From Letharia columbiana (taxonomy: Eukaryota; Ascomycota; Lecanoromycetes; Lecanorales; Parmeliaceae): a stretch of DNA of 64,000 nt. Both the position numbers and the translations under genes were made by a program. Every line of letters begins with the position of its first letter. Position 1 is the stretch's first letter. The notes under the pieces are model-generated. The model was not told where the DNA came from, did not search any database, and saw nothing but the letters and a program-made list of their open reading frames with translations. The stretch lies in the NCBI RefSeq assembly GCF_014066305.1, contig NW_023501055.1:248001-312000 (forward strand). Reading direction: 5' to 3'. Of the stretch, positions 44,203 to 55,574 are shown piece by piece.

Positions 44203-46534
44203 ATGTCGTCAGGGCAGTATGTGTCGGCCGTATTGCGCCCTGCAAAGCGCAGAGCTGGCTCCCAGAAAGATGAAGAGTCCGGCTTGCCGATGAGTGCTGG
44301 GAGAGCCAAAGCCTGTACCGCCTGCAGGCAAGTCAAGGTATCTGCTTTTGGCTTTCACTGCTCGACGTACCTTTTTTCATGACGAGACAACAGTTGAAGT
44401 GCGATTCGGCCGAAACCTTTCCAGCTTCTTGTTCTCGATGTACGAGCAAGGGGCTAGGCTGCAGGATGGACATCAACTTCAAACGAGTTCCCACAAGGCA
44501 GTAAGTATGCCTCTATGGAGTCAGGCCTGATCCCTCGGTTCCAGAATCTAAATCTAGAAAGAGCTCATGGATGCTCTTAGCAAGCTTGAGGAAGTCACCT
44601 CTGAATTGACTAGCCTGAAGGAGGCCTTCAAATCCCAATCGACTCCACGAAATCCCAACCCCAACCAAGTTGGTGGGAGTTTTCCAAGTTCGCATTCACC
44701 AGAAGCAGGCCTGTTGGGCTTGGAAGCCACACGATCAACTTCCGTTGATGTTCAGGTACCCACTTTCTTCAGAATCGAGGTCTTTGAGCAGAGCGCGTTT
44801 GAGATAGGCGAACAAGTTCTGGGAGACATCCGTTTGAGTGGAATGGCTATTGTCCAATTATTTGAGCAGTACTAGCACCATAATCTACCAGCGGAAAGGA
44901 CTTACAATCGAACAGTTTCCGCCAACACTACTATCGGCACGGGGTTGTCCTGGATACATCCCCATCGTTGCTTGAACTCCGAAAAGAATCTCCCATTCTA
45001 TTCTGGGCGATTATCATTACGTCCAGTAGATACCATCCACAATATTCATCTTTATACCGAGCATTGACTCAGGCATACGAGCCACTCCTCGGGTCATGTC
45101 TCATGAAGGCTATCCTCAGCTTATCTACCATGCACGCCATCCTGATTTTCGCTACATGGCCAGTCCCGGTTCAATCACAACCTCAAGATCCAACTTGGAA
45201 CTATTGTGGATTGATTACCAACGCCGCTAGACTTCTAGGGTTGCACGAGCCGGGCAGGGAGAAAGAATACGGCTTTCCCAGAGCGACACCAAGAGAAGTG
45301 GAGCTTCGATCAAAGACTTGGCTCCAAATATTCCACCGCAACATTACGTGAGTCTCTCTGAACCATACATGCCTTCTCTCCGCTGACCTTCTACAGTTAT
45401 AGCTCTCGCATAGGTGTGCCTCCAGCGCTTGCTGACGAGCCTACCTTACGCGGGGTTGTTGAGATAGCGTCGGAATTCATAATACAAGACCATTTCCGTA
45501 TCCAGCTGGAGATACTTCGACAATATGCCAAATTCACGCAAGCCCTGCAACTTCAACCGGATGACGCCGTTCGAGATTCGCTTGTCATGATGGCGTCTGG
45601 CGAGCTTCAAACCCTTCGTAACACAAGCGCTGGCAAATGGACAGCGGACACGGAGTTGCAATTCCTGGGAGCAAAGTTGTTCCTCCTCGGCTGGTCATTC
45701 CAGGGCCACCTACACGACAACGAGCTCTCCATACCGGTTCCAAGAACAGCCCCAAAGCCGAACGTCACGCAGAAGCTTATTTTCCATGAAGCATTGAGCT
45801 CCGCTACCAATTACATACACGCGTTCAGTGAACTTCAGAGTCTGAAAACCCCCATGCAACCATCTCCAGGCTCGAGAGCTGACATGCAGCGTTCAACATC
45901 CATCAATGACGACATCCCATCCCAGGTTTACTTTCCAAAATACTACTTCTTCACCCTCTACTACGCAGCCCTGACCCTCTACCACTTCCTCGCTACCCTC
46001 CCTACCGCCTCGATCCCTGATCAAGACCTCGCCCGCAACCACATCCGCCTCGCACACACCGTACTCATGCGCTGTGCCCTTGGCGCCGAGAGCGAATGGA
46101 TGCGCCTGGCGCAGAATATTGAAATTGTGGGACAATTCATGAACTCGGGACGTCGACTACCGCCCGAGGCCCAGATAAAGAGCCGGCTTGGCGCGCCGCT
46201 GTTCTACGATGGCATGCTCAAGATCGCCGTGCTCAAAAGTGAAAAAGGTAGCAGGTCATGGGCTAGCGATTTGAGTCAGCCTCCACCGCATGAAGGACAA
46301 GAAACAAAGGCGAAGGAGCAGGAGATAGGTGGGCATGATGAACGCGGTATGCACGATGCTCCAGCGTCCTCCGCGGTCACTGCAGGGTATGGACGAATGG
46401 ATCCAGGGTCGGGTTCGCAGGGGCAGTTCATACCGCATGAGTGGGATGATACGCTCTGGGGATGGGACTTGGCGATGTTGGATGCGGCAGATTGGCAACT
46501 GGATTGGAATGGATTGGAAACTTGGCAGCCTTGA
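44203..46534 (+). CDS. Zn2Cys6 fungal transcription factor
   Basis: Five exons, 44,203-44,337, 44,394-44,500, 44,581-44,868, 44,916-45,347 and 45,397-46,534. The introns (56, 80, 47 and 49 nt) are all GT-AG and the frame is preserved throughout, giving 699 aa. The binuclear zinc cluster spans intron 1: Cys38, Cys41, Cys48, Cys58, Cys61 and Cys68 (CTACRQVK-LKC...CSRC...GLGC). A basic linker (FKRVPTR) and a coiled-coil dimer element (KLEEVTSELTSLKEAF) follow. The middle homology region begins with a segment joined by intron 3 (LFEHFRQHYYRHGVVLD) and contains ESPILFWAIIITSSRY, HAILIFATWPVP and LRSKTWLQIFHRNITYSSRI. The C-terminus is Trp/Asp-rich (DDTLWGWDLAMLDAADWQLD), a plausible activation domain. 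The layout resembles the Leu3/PrtT-type group, but the target genes cannot be inferred. A start upstream of 44,203 is not excluded. Confidence 0.87.
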
Positions 46535-48045
46535 TGTGTCTAGACGTTGGCATGGAAGACCGATGCCTGGATAGGAGATTATACTTAGCTGACACAGCTT
46601 GATCGTGTCAAAATTCAGGTATGTGATGTGTAGATTGCATCAATTGTTCTATCTCGGGACTTCCCTGGGCCAGTATTTGTACCCCATGCAGTTTAGGTGG
46701 TTGTTCCAACAGGTGGCTGGGAAGAGGCTGGGAACCTTATCTTGACAGATGGATCATCAAGGAAAAGCAGTAATTGTGCATCGATATCAGGACTTGTGCA
46801 AGTGAGGACCACCTGTCCCTCAGCTCTATGTCGTGGAGAAGCCAAAGAAAGCACAAAGAAGCATTGTTATGGAACATCCCGTGCTAGAGTAGTGAAATTT
46901 AGCTCTATCAATGCTCGCACTGATCCTACGAGACTTGCTGCGCTTCGAGAAGTGAGATTCGCAAATTGACGCCAAGCTTTCGCCAAGCCTGCATCAAACC
47001 TCACCGTCGGTAAGCACTGGAGAGCGACTACATCAGCATGGCTTGTAGAGAGGGCTCAGAAGGACGTGGATAGCAGTGTATACATTGCTGTGTGTCGCAG
47101 CTGTCGGTCCAGGTTCTCACGAAGCCACCGCACCCCGGCTTGTCGAGGCTGGACATCATCATTGAGGTTTCTGTGCCGTTGCAATATCGGGGGAGATGGA
47201 ATGAGAGTATACTCCGCGCAGAGGGTTTGCTTGGAACCGTCGCGACGGGGCAGTCTTTGATGCGGAAGCGGACAGAATCTCTAGTTTGAGGCCTCTCCGT
47301 CGGCAGGGAATGTGCTTGTGCTAATTCTCGATGAAGCTTTCGCCGCCATCTTATCTCCGATTCAACGTGCTGCCTGCTGGAAAAGAACTCGGCGCCAGCG
47401 GGTACAACATTCGAGACATTCCTCATCGATCTGTTTACACCAAGCCCACTCCAACTCGACGGAGCTTCTGACCATCGCTCCGAGTGTCGACCGCCCCGAT
47501 ATCCTCTGTCGAGAGTTCAGCTTCGTAAGGACAGCCCGCAACAGGAAGGCGGAGCATGGTACTGAAGCTTTTTACATGTCAGAGAAAACGAGGATGTTTC
47601 TATCCCCGGCCCGTCTCTCCTGTTCTGCGTGGCTTCTCTCGTGTGCTTGCTGGACTTCTGGGAAATCTTGGGGTGATGTAATCAGCAGCCGCTAACCTAC
47701 CTGGATCCTGCAATCTTGTTTGCCACTTAGAGCTTGTATGAGCTCTCGGCGTGTCTAGCATGACAGACAGACGTCAATGTTGCTTTTGTACTGCTCTCAC
47801 AGCCAAATCGGCCATGGTGTCATCACAAGTGAAGTTCAGCCCCTTCAGTTCAACTCCTAGTCGTGCCTCGCTATCATATCCACATTAGAAAGCTCTGTGA
47901 TGGGTGCAACAGCGATGAGATCAGCAAAAGATAGTCAAAGGATTGAACCATTCCTCGGCGACGACAAGAAAAGAACCCGCGCTGTTCATCGTCTTCCCCT
48001 CACTACTGAAACCTCAACGACATGCGATGAGGCATTGGACACCAA
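46535..48045. other. Spacer, nothing secure
   Basis: 1.5 kb. One plus-strand open stretch near 47,092-47,289 reads smoothly (PGLSRLDIIIEVSVPLQY) but has no start, no continuation and no recognised family. Confidence 0.4.
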
Positions 48046-49465
48046 ATGAATCGAAGCATATACACTGGTCCAGATCGCTTCAAGGCGAAGAACTCTACCA
48101 CGATGTATTCCCCAGCAGAGATCCTCTCCGCCATCTTGTGTTACCGGCCAAAGATCGACCTGAAGAAAGCACGCCTCGTTTGCAAGGCCTTCGACGCAGC
48201 AGCAATCGCATCTTTCTTCGATGGGATCTTCGTCACTGCCAGATATGTTGATGTGGAGAAAGCCATCTTGCTTGCGTCACGGTTCGGGCCGTTCATTAAG
48301 ACTCTGATCTTCTGCTCCGAGGAGTTCGAACAGGGCGGCGTATCATGGGAAACTTTCTGTCATGGAAAAGAAAACAAAGACCTGGCCACGACCTACTACA
48401 TCACTTATTGCAATCGAACAGAAGAGTCAGAGGACCTCCTGAAAGAGGGAGAACTCTTCGGACACCTCTCTAGTTCCCTGATCGTACCAATTAATCTACA
48501 AAAGGTTATTCTTACCAACGTCTGTCGTGAACAAGGTTTATGCCTGTGTCACCAAGCCTATGTTGGTGGCTGCTTGCAGACGTTTATTCCCTTCCGGGAC
48601 GAGGATCATCCACCACTGAAATCTCCGAGACCTGCACCCAATCACGAATGCTTCACATCCACCAATGGACTAGAAAAGGTGAATTCGAACGACTACCCGA
48701 GATTCTTACGAGCGCTATTCACTTCAGGGAATACTAAGGTCGAATCAAATGTCACAGGGGGTGGGGATAGTACCTTAGGACCGGTCACCAGCGCTTTCTG
48801 TATGACGCCTCGACAGAACTTATGCGGCGCCAAAGTCCTGCCAAATTTGACGAACCTTCATTTGCATCATAATGTCGAGATCACCAAAGTCCCGTAGATG
48901 AGCTCTATACGGAACGGGTAATTGCCCAGACATTATCTGCATGATCAATTTGGAGTAACTAAAATTTGAGATGATCGGCAACGATGTCCAATCGAAAGAG
49001 GACGACGACATACTAACGACCTTCAAAATGATTCTAGGAGGCTGCAAGATGCCCAAACTTGTCAGGATTGGCTTGAGTTGCTTCGCCATCACGGAAGCGG
49101 GGGTGACAACTTCTCTGCAAAACTCACAAAGGATCCGCCATATGTCAATTCATGATATCAAAATAGTTTGAGGTTTCTGGAAGAACATATTCCAATCTAT
49201 CAAAGACGCCTTGCCTCTCGAAACTTTTAAATTGGCCGCTCTCCATGGGCGCGTCACCGAGCTCTTCGAAGCGGGCTTTGACTGTTGGGAGTGCGAAACC
49301 AGCCAGTCAGTCGAGAAACTCCTGTTCGGGGATGGTCTGAATCCATTATGTGAAGCAGCGCTGGAGGATGCAGGAACGGAGACGAGAACTTGCAGCGGCT
49401 CAATATTTAAAGTCACGTTGCAAGTAGAAGCCAAGGTGTTAATTTCTCATGCGACCCGTATGTGA
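48046..49465 (+). pseudogene. F-box-like protein pseudogene
   Basis: The ATG at 48,046 opens 283 codons. MYSPAEILSAILCYRPKID then KARLVCKAFDAAAIASFFD form an F-box-like head, and a leucine-rich region ends LPNLTNLHLHHNVEITKVP at a TAG (48,895-48,897). About 20 codons later a second frame carries DIICMINLE, a TAA, then KFEMIGNDVQSKEDDDILTT. It continues with LVRIGLSCFAITEAG, a TGA at 49,169-49,171, and NIFQSIKDALPLETFKLAAL to 49,465. Each in-frame stop can arise from a single C-to-T or G-to-A transition in a sense codon, the RIP or ageing pattern. An intron could hide the first break but not both later stops. The first 283 codons could still be expressed as a truncated protein. Confidence 0.6.
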
Positions 49466-50044
49466 GGAATGCAATTACCATGCTATGCAAGGTCAGACTG
49501 CATGGTAGGCCGATTTCCAGGGTCTAGAATCTCACTCATTATATGCAAGATATCGGTACAGCCCTCTCGCTTCCTCGTATTCTCTTTCGTTCAACTCCTT
49601 CAATGCCACTTCCGACAAACAAACCTCTGAGAACATTATGGCACACCAAAGACGGAATTTGGAACTTCTTGTTCAACGATGTTCTGGACCCATTTGCTCT
49701 AGCATTATCAGCTGTGTCAATTTTAAACACATTTCCAATGCGATTGTTGTTCACTGTGTACATTCCCGATCCTCAGATCAATAGATGTGCGATCGAGGAA
49801 TGCTACGCCGGTGCTCGACGATGCAAATCCCTCTCAAATTTCCCACTTTCTCTATAAAGACCCAGGCCCGCGCGGCCCCCAAGCACTGTTCTTTACGTCA
49901 CCGCATCAGACCTTCGTTTCTCGCTCCGAAAAAAAGCCTAGAGCCAACACTTCCTATCAGCCACTCTTTCTTATTACCGTTCAAACACTTCAGACCCGAG
50001 ACCCGAGACCCCACACCCAATATCCTCAGCCTCGCATCTCCACC
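49466..50044. promoter_or_regulatory. Upstream region of the cysteine-rich mini-protein
   Basis: A TATAAA box lies at 49,853-49,858, 187 nt before the ATG, followed by a C/T/A-rich leader with CCC-ACA-CCC type tracts. No other gene is supported. Confidence 0.45.
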
Positions 50045-50294
50045 ATGAAGCTCTCCCTAACAGTCATCCTGGCCATTGTCGCAACCGCATTGGCAGGTCC
50101 ACTTGCCCAGATAGCCGACATGGCCCCAGCGTTTGAGCCAAAAGTCAACTCCCTCTGTGCGAAAGAAACAAGCAAGTCTTCGCAACCTAGCTGTCCGGAC
50201 CGCTGCTAATGCATGGTGCGAAGACGTTTGCGTAGTGGACTCGGATTGCTGCGAGAAATTTTGCGTCGACTTGGTCTGCAACGCTGATGGATGA
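50045..50294 (+). CDS. Small secreted cysteine-rich protein, gene structure uncertain
   Basis: The ATG at 50,045 starts a clean signal peptide (MKLSLTVILAIVATALA) and a propeptide-like run (GPLAQIADMAPAFEPKVNS), then a Cys-containing stretch ending at TAA. Immediately downstream, in another frame, is AWCEDVCVVDSDCCEKFCVD with LVCNADG and a stop at 50,292-50,294. This eight-cysteine block has a CC pair typical of knottin-like mini-proteins. To join them the frame must shift by one. Options are a 34-nt intron (50,157-50,190, very short), a 94-nt intron (50,097-50,190, weak GTCCAC donor, which deletes the propeptide), or a real one-base frameshift. The mature peptide would be about 35-60 residues. 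It is secreted and effector-like in form; activity is unknown and nothing points to a named family. Confidence 0.55.
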
Positions 50295-51115
50295 GGCGAA
50301 CGCTGCTGTTTGATTGTGAGGACTGGATCGCCCGATCGTGTTTTCTCCTGGCTGACCGTTGAGCAGAGGTGCGTGTTGTGATCAACAGCGAAGGGAGACG
50401 CGACTGTTCTGGTTTACATTGGCGCTAAGGGGAGAGGAATGTGAAAGTTTATTCGCTTTATGCAGCGCAATTTTAGGGCAGGGATTGGGAACTTTCCATC
50501 AAGCCCCTTAGTCTGAGCCAAGTAACCACCACCACTGGTTTGACACTGGTGCGCTTCGGCTTACCAGATATATATACTGTTCTAGCCCTTCTGTAGATGT
50601 GGTTCCTTGCACTTGCCTTCCGTTCGGAGCTTGCTCTTATGAAGGCTGGAACATTGCCCAAAATACGGTCTTCTCCATCGGAGCCTCATCGTCATATGAA
50701 GACCCTTTCCAACTCGCATCTGCTTATCGATGCTGTGATGATCATCACCCTAGCGCCCTTTTCATCCTTTTTCCAGTGATCCGCCAATGATGAGTACCGC
50801 ATCTCCACGAGGCTGCCTGACTCAAAGATTGGATTCTCATTGTGAGGGTGTACCGTACTCTATTACAATGAAATGGAATGATTTGAGATAGAACCGGCTA
50901 CCTCGCTGCAAATCGGCCCACGATTTTGGAGAGTATTACTTATAATAAGCCACGTGTTCACACCGAACAAGACAATGTGACAGGTCTGGTTGCTATCCAG
51001 ATTCCTTCGGGAGCGCAAGTGCGAGTCTTGCCGTTGTCTTCTTTCGTTTTGCTGGATGGAGGCAGAAAATGCGCTCAGGATGGACATGTTCAAACTACTG
51101 TTTAGAAATTTAAAT
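50295..51115. other. Last GC-balanced spacer before the AT-rich block
   Basis: 820 bp without a supported gene. Base composition falls abruptly from about 51,100. Confidence 0.5.
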
Positions 51116-51208
51116 TAGTAATTTAAGTATTTTTTTTTTAGCTAATGAGCTTTATTTGTTAATTCAGTCTACTTAAGTATCGACATCGTCTTTATAACAC
51201 GAATGGTG

Positions 51209-51215
<7 letters not shown>

Positions 51216-51273
<58 letters not shown>
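51216..51273 (+). repeat. 58-nt poly(A) tract at the isochore boundary, with a second 22-nt run
   Basis: An uninterrupted A run at 51,216-51,273 is followed by a 22-A run at 51,302-51,323. It marks the switch from genic to AT-rich sequence. Confidence 0.85.
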
Positions 51274-51275
<2 letters not shown>

Positions 51276-52439
51276 AAATAAATATTTTTAATAATAATTA
51301 TAAAAAAAAAAAAAAAAAAAAAACCTAAAAAAATTTAATCTCTTAAGAACGCGTTATTCGCTAGCCCTCGTAATATAGAGACTTCGAGAATATTTAGAAG
51401 AAGCTGAATTGATATAATAGTAATTCTAAAGATATTAATTAAACTCTATTAGAGATTTTCTTAAAAGACGATATAGTCTTATTATAGAAGAAGAATAAGA
51501 GTAATCTTAATAATACTAAGTAAAGTTATAACACGTACTCTAACGCGTCTAGATCGTCGTTATTATTAGAATCGATATAGATATAATATTAATATAGATA
51601 TATTAAATAAGATAACTAAGATATTAAATTATATAGATGAGAAGAAGATATAATATAATAGAGGATACCTCCGTTAAGGCTCGCTAGCTATAGAACTAAG
51701 AAATATATTAAGAATACGCTCGTAATACTATCCTCCTCCTTTATTAAATTATATTTTATAATTAATAAGTAAAAAGATAGAAAAATGGGTATATATGCAC
51801 GCTTAACGTCTAAAAAATAATAAAAGTAGTAAAGAAATAATCGTATTCGAGAACTCTAATATCGTATCTTTCTTTATAAGAGATATTAAAAACGATAGTA
51901 GCTCTTTATACTTATACTATAGCGATGTCGCTAGCTAAGATATAAACGTATATAGAGAGTTTAGACGAAAGGAAATCGATATAGTATAGCGAAAATCGTA
52001 TCTATAGACGTAGGAGTAAATAATAGCGATTTCCGAACCCGTATTTAAGCGAATAAGATATCGATAAAATAATGCGACGTGATTAATTAAGGGCTTCCGA
52101 ACCGAATTAAGTCGTAGACGCTAAAAACTCTAATTTAATATTAAATAACTTTAATATAGTCTTCTCTATAATATATTATTTAACTAATATTAATTATATT
52201 TCGTAATAATAATAGCGTAATTTATATATATACTAATATAACTTTAAAAAGTCTTTAAGATTATATTAGTAAGGGGGGATTACGCGAAAGATTATATATA
52301 AGATAATTCTTAATCGATATAGATCTAAGAAATCGATTCTCGGTTTTGAAAAAAATAAGACTATCGTAAAGATATCGAACGGTTTTAATTCGACTAAAAA
52401 TAAGGTGTTCTCTATTATTTCATAAGTTAACCCTTTATA

Positions 52440-54985
52440 AATAAGACTCTTTAAGATATTATTTATAGAAGTCGTCTATTAGATCTTAGTAATTTTCGAA
52501 TTTACCGCCGTTCGCATTATATTAGATAAGATTATTATCGAGATTTTCCCACTTAACTTTATACTTAAAACGATTATAAATTAATTTAAAGCTAAATATT
52601 TCTTTAATAATCTATTCGATCTAGCTATTAATAGTAATATATTTTAATAAAAGATTTATCTATTCTAATAATAGATTATTTATTATAAGACTTAAGAGAT
52701 TAAGATAAAAGACGTCGTAGATTCTTATACTTAGCGAAAGTTTTAAATAATATAAGATTTTAATAAGGCCTATAATCTTAAATAAATCGAGTCTCTTATA
52801 ATCTAATTTACGGAAAAGACGATTAAAGATAATATTCTTGCTATTTAGAAAGACTATATCGTCTATTTAAAAAGTAATCTTTTATTAATACTTATTAACT
52901 TATATAATTATAGCCTTCTAAATATAATTTATATTACTTTAAATATACTTAAGAACTTATTTTATATAATTTATAATATCCTCCGCCCGAGTAATATTAA
53001 GACGCTTATATATAGTCTTATAGTCGATAATATTCGAGCTAAAAGTTATTCGAGAATAGAATCTCTTATTCGCGAGGAAAGATAAGATATCGATAGTCGA
53101 TAAGATAGTATTATTATCGGCGAACTCGATAATAGATAGTTATCTTATCTAGTTATTCTATATATAATTATAGTATATTTAAAGATAACACTCTATATTC
53201 TAATTCGCTTATTTAATCTATTTATCGATTTTAAAGTAAAAGACTATTAATAGCTTAGCTATAATACTTAATCTCTTATAAAAAGACTTTTATATAATAG
53301 CTATAAATTAAGAGCCTCGATCTAATATTATTAAGGCCGATAAATTATATAAGCGAAATACTTTCTTAAGTAGTAAGTTAACTATCTTCTCAGCGATAAT
53401 ATCTTTATCGATATCGAAATAAACTACGTAGTAACGTTTCTTAGTAAACCGATCAATCGCTACTTAAATAGCGTTATAGTCGTCGAATATAGATAAGCCT
53501 ATAACGAAATCGACTGATATATCTTACTATCGCTTCTATAGAATTAATAGAGACTATAATAAACTATACTTCTAATCGTAAGATATCTTAGTTCTCTAAT
53601 AGATATAGTAATTCTAAACGTAGATAGCTACGATAATTCTTATACCTCGCTAATAATATTCTCTTTTAAATAGCTTATAAGTACGTGCTACTTCGAAATA
53701 TTCGTAGAATAATTAATTATATACCTCTCGAATAATATCGATATATATATTATCGAATATCTATAAACGATTCTAATAATAAAGTATCTCGTCTTATACG
53801 AAGCATTTATTAAGAGTAATCTCTTGAAACTTTTCCTTATTTTCGATAATAGCCTTACGAATTTTCGTATAATACTCGTTTTTCTTATTAACCCCTACTA
53901 CCTTATAATAGATAAGATCGTCGATTATATATATATCGATATATTCGCTATTTAATTTTAATCGATTAGAGATAAGAATTATTTAATACTATTAACGTAA
54001 TCGTTTATCTTCAAGATCGATTAGTTTATATTTAGTTATTCGTATAAGTATATCCGCCTTAACGTTCTAAGATCTTAATCGATAAATAATCTTTATATTA
54101 AATTCGAATAGTATATTCAAATAGCGAGCCTAATAACGGCTAAGGTCTCTTTCTTTAATAAAGTATATTAAGCTCTTATAATTCGTAAAGATCTTAATAG
54201 AGATATCAGTGTATTTCAATTTAAAACGCCAGTATTTAAGATAGCGAATAATAGTTAATAACTTCTTATCGTAGATCTAATAGTTACACTCGACTAAAGT
54301 AAGATTCTTACTATAGAAGACTATCGGATAAAGCACTTCCTTATCGTCATATTAGAAAAAAACACCTTTATTAATATAGTCGAAAGAGTTAGTCTCTAGA
54401 ACGACCTTCTTTATTCTATCGAAATAATATAGAATTAGAGCTTTAATAACGACGACTTTAAGAAAGTAAAAGGCCTCTTAATATACTGGAGATCAATTAA
54501 ATATAGCCTCTTTTGCGATGAGTTTTATTATAGATTTAACTATTTTAAAGAAATCTCTAATAAACCGTCGATAAAAATTACAAAATTCGATAAAGGCCTA
54601 TATCTCTTTGAGGTTAATAGATATAGTTTACTCGATAATAGTCTAGATTTTAATAAGATTTATTTACAACCCGTCTATAGATATCAGTAGGCCTAAAAAC
54701 TTGATTTCCTAAATATAGAATTCGCACTTAAGAATATCCACCTAAAGGCCGGCGTCCCTTAATTTCTAGAGGATTTATCTAACGTATTAGACGTATTTCT
54801 TTTTTATCTTATTATAGATAAATATATTATCGAGATAGACCTAGTAGAAGTTATTTAGATACTCGAATAGAATATTATTTATATATTATTAATATATAAC
54901 TAGATCGTTAATTAGATCGAAGAGGAGAATCTAATACTTATATACTTTAAGAGAAGTAATAAAAGTAGTAAAATCCTCGCTACTG
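52440..54985 (-). mobile_element. Ty3/gypsy chromovirus remnant, RIP-inactivated and 5'-truncated
   Basis: Translating the minus strand and reading through stops gives pol domains in Ty3/gypsy order. Reverse transcriptase lies at about 54,985-54,270: the catalytic YLDD box reads YLDN near 54,830, and KCEFYIQEIKFLGLLIS, FCNFYRRFIRDF and YDKKLLTII are legible. RNase H lies at about 54,260-54,000 (FTNYKSLIYF, ARYLNILFEFNIKIIYR). Integrase lies at about 53,640-53,150: ISVDFVIGL holds the first Asp, LDRGS the second, and the FKIDK...IKRI segment matches the glutamate region. A chromodomain-like segment lies at 52,575-52,450 (KYKVKWENLDNN). Stops occur every few codons, nearly all explicable as C-to-T or G-to-A. 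Gag, protease and the RT N-terminus are missing: homology ceases at about 54,985, where composition also changes. LTRs were not found. Confidence 0.85.
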
Positions 54986-55574
54986 GCCGGAAAGGTATAG
55001 TATAATATAGAATATTAATCTATTATACCATACTCTAATATAATATAAGTTATTAAGATTTATAGAATTTCATATCTAATATAATATGAGATCTTAGCGA
55101 TATATATTACGATATAGTATATCTATGGAATTATACTATAATATAATATATATATAAAATATTTTAATTAAGATTTCTATATTTAGAAGTAGCTATTCTA
55201 ATTATTATTCTAGTTAATAATTACGCTAAATTAATAAAATATAGAATTAAATATAATTATATTTTATTACTCTATATATATAAAAGAAAGCGAGCTATAT
55301 CTATTAATAATAAGAAAAGCTTATCTTCCCCTAGTATTAGTCGCGCGAAATCCGTCGGCACTTTATAATTAAAGTCGTCGATAATGATTTTATACGCCTA
55401 TTATATATTTTCGATATCGCTATTTAATATAAAATTATACGTATTATAATTATAATCTTTTTATTAAATCGTCGATCTAGGAAAGTTAATATATTTCTTA
55501 ATATTCTCTTAAAAGTATCGTAGCTTAATATAATAAGTTATATTTCTTTAAGCTACTTTCTCGCGATATATAAA

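Noticed and set aside
44501..44580. Apparent frameshift in the transcription factor between exons 2 and 3
   Set aside because: Using the acceptor CTCTTAG at 44,580 instead of the upstream CTAG joins the frames perfectly, so the gene is intact.
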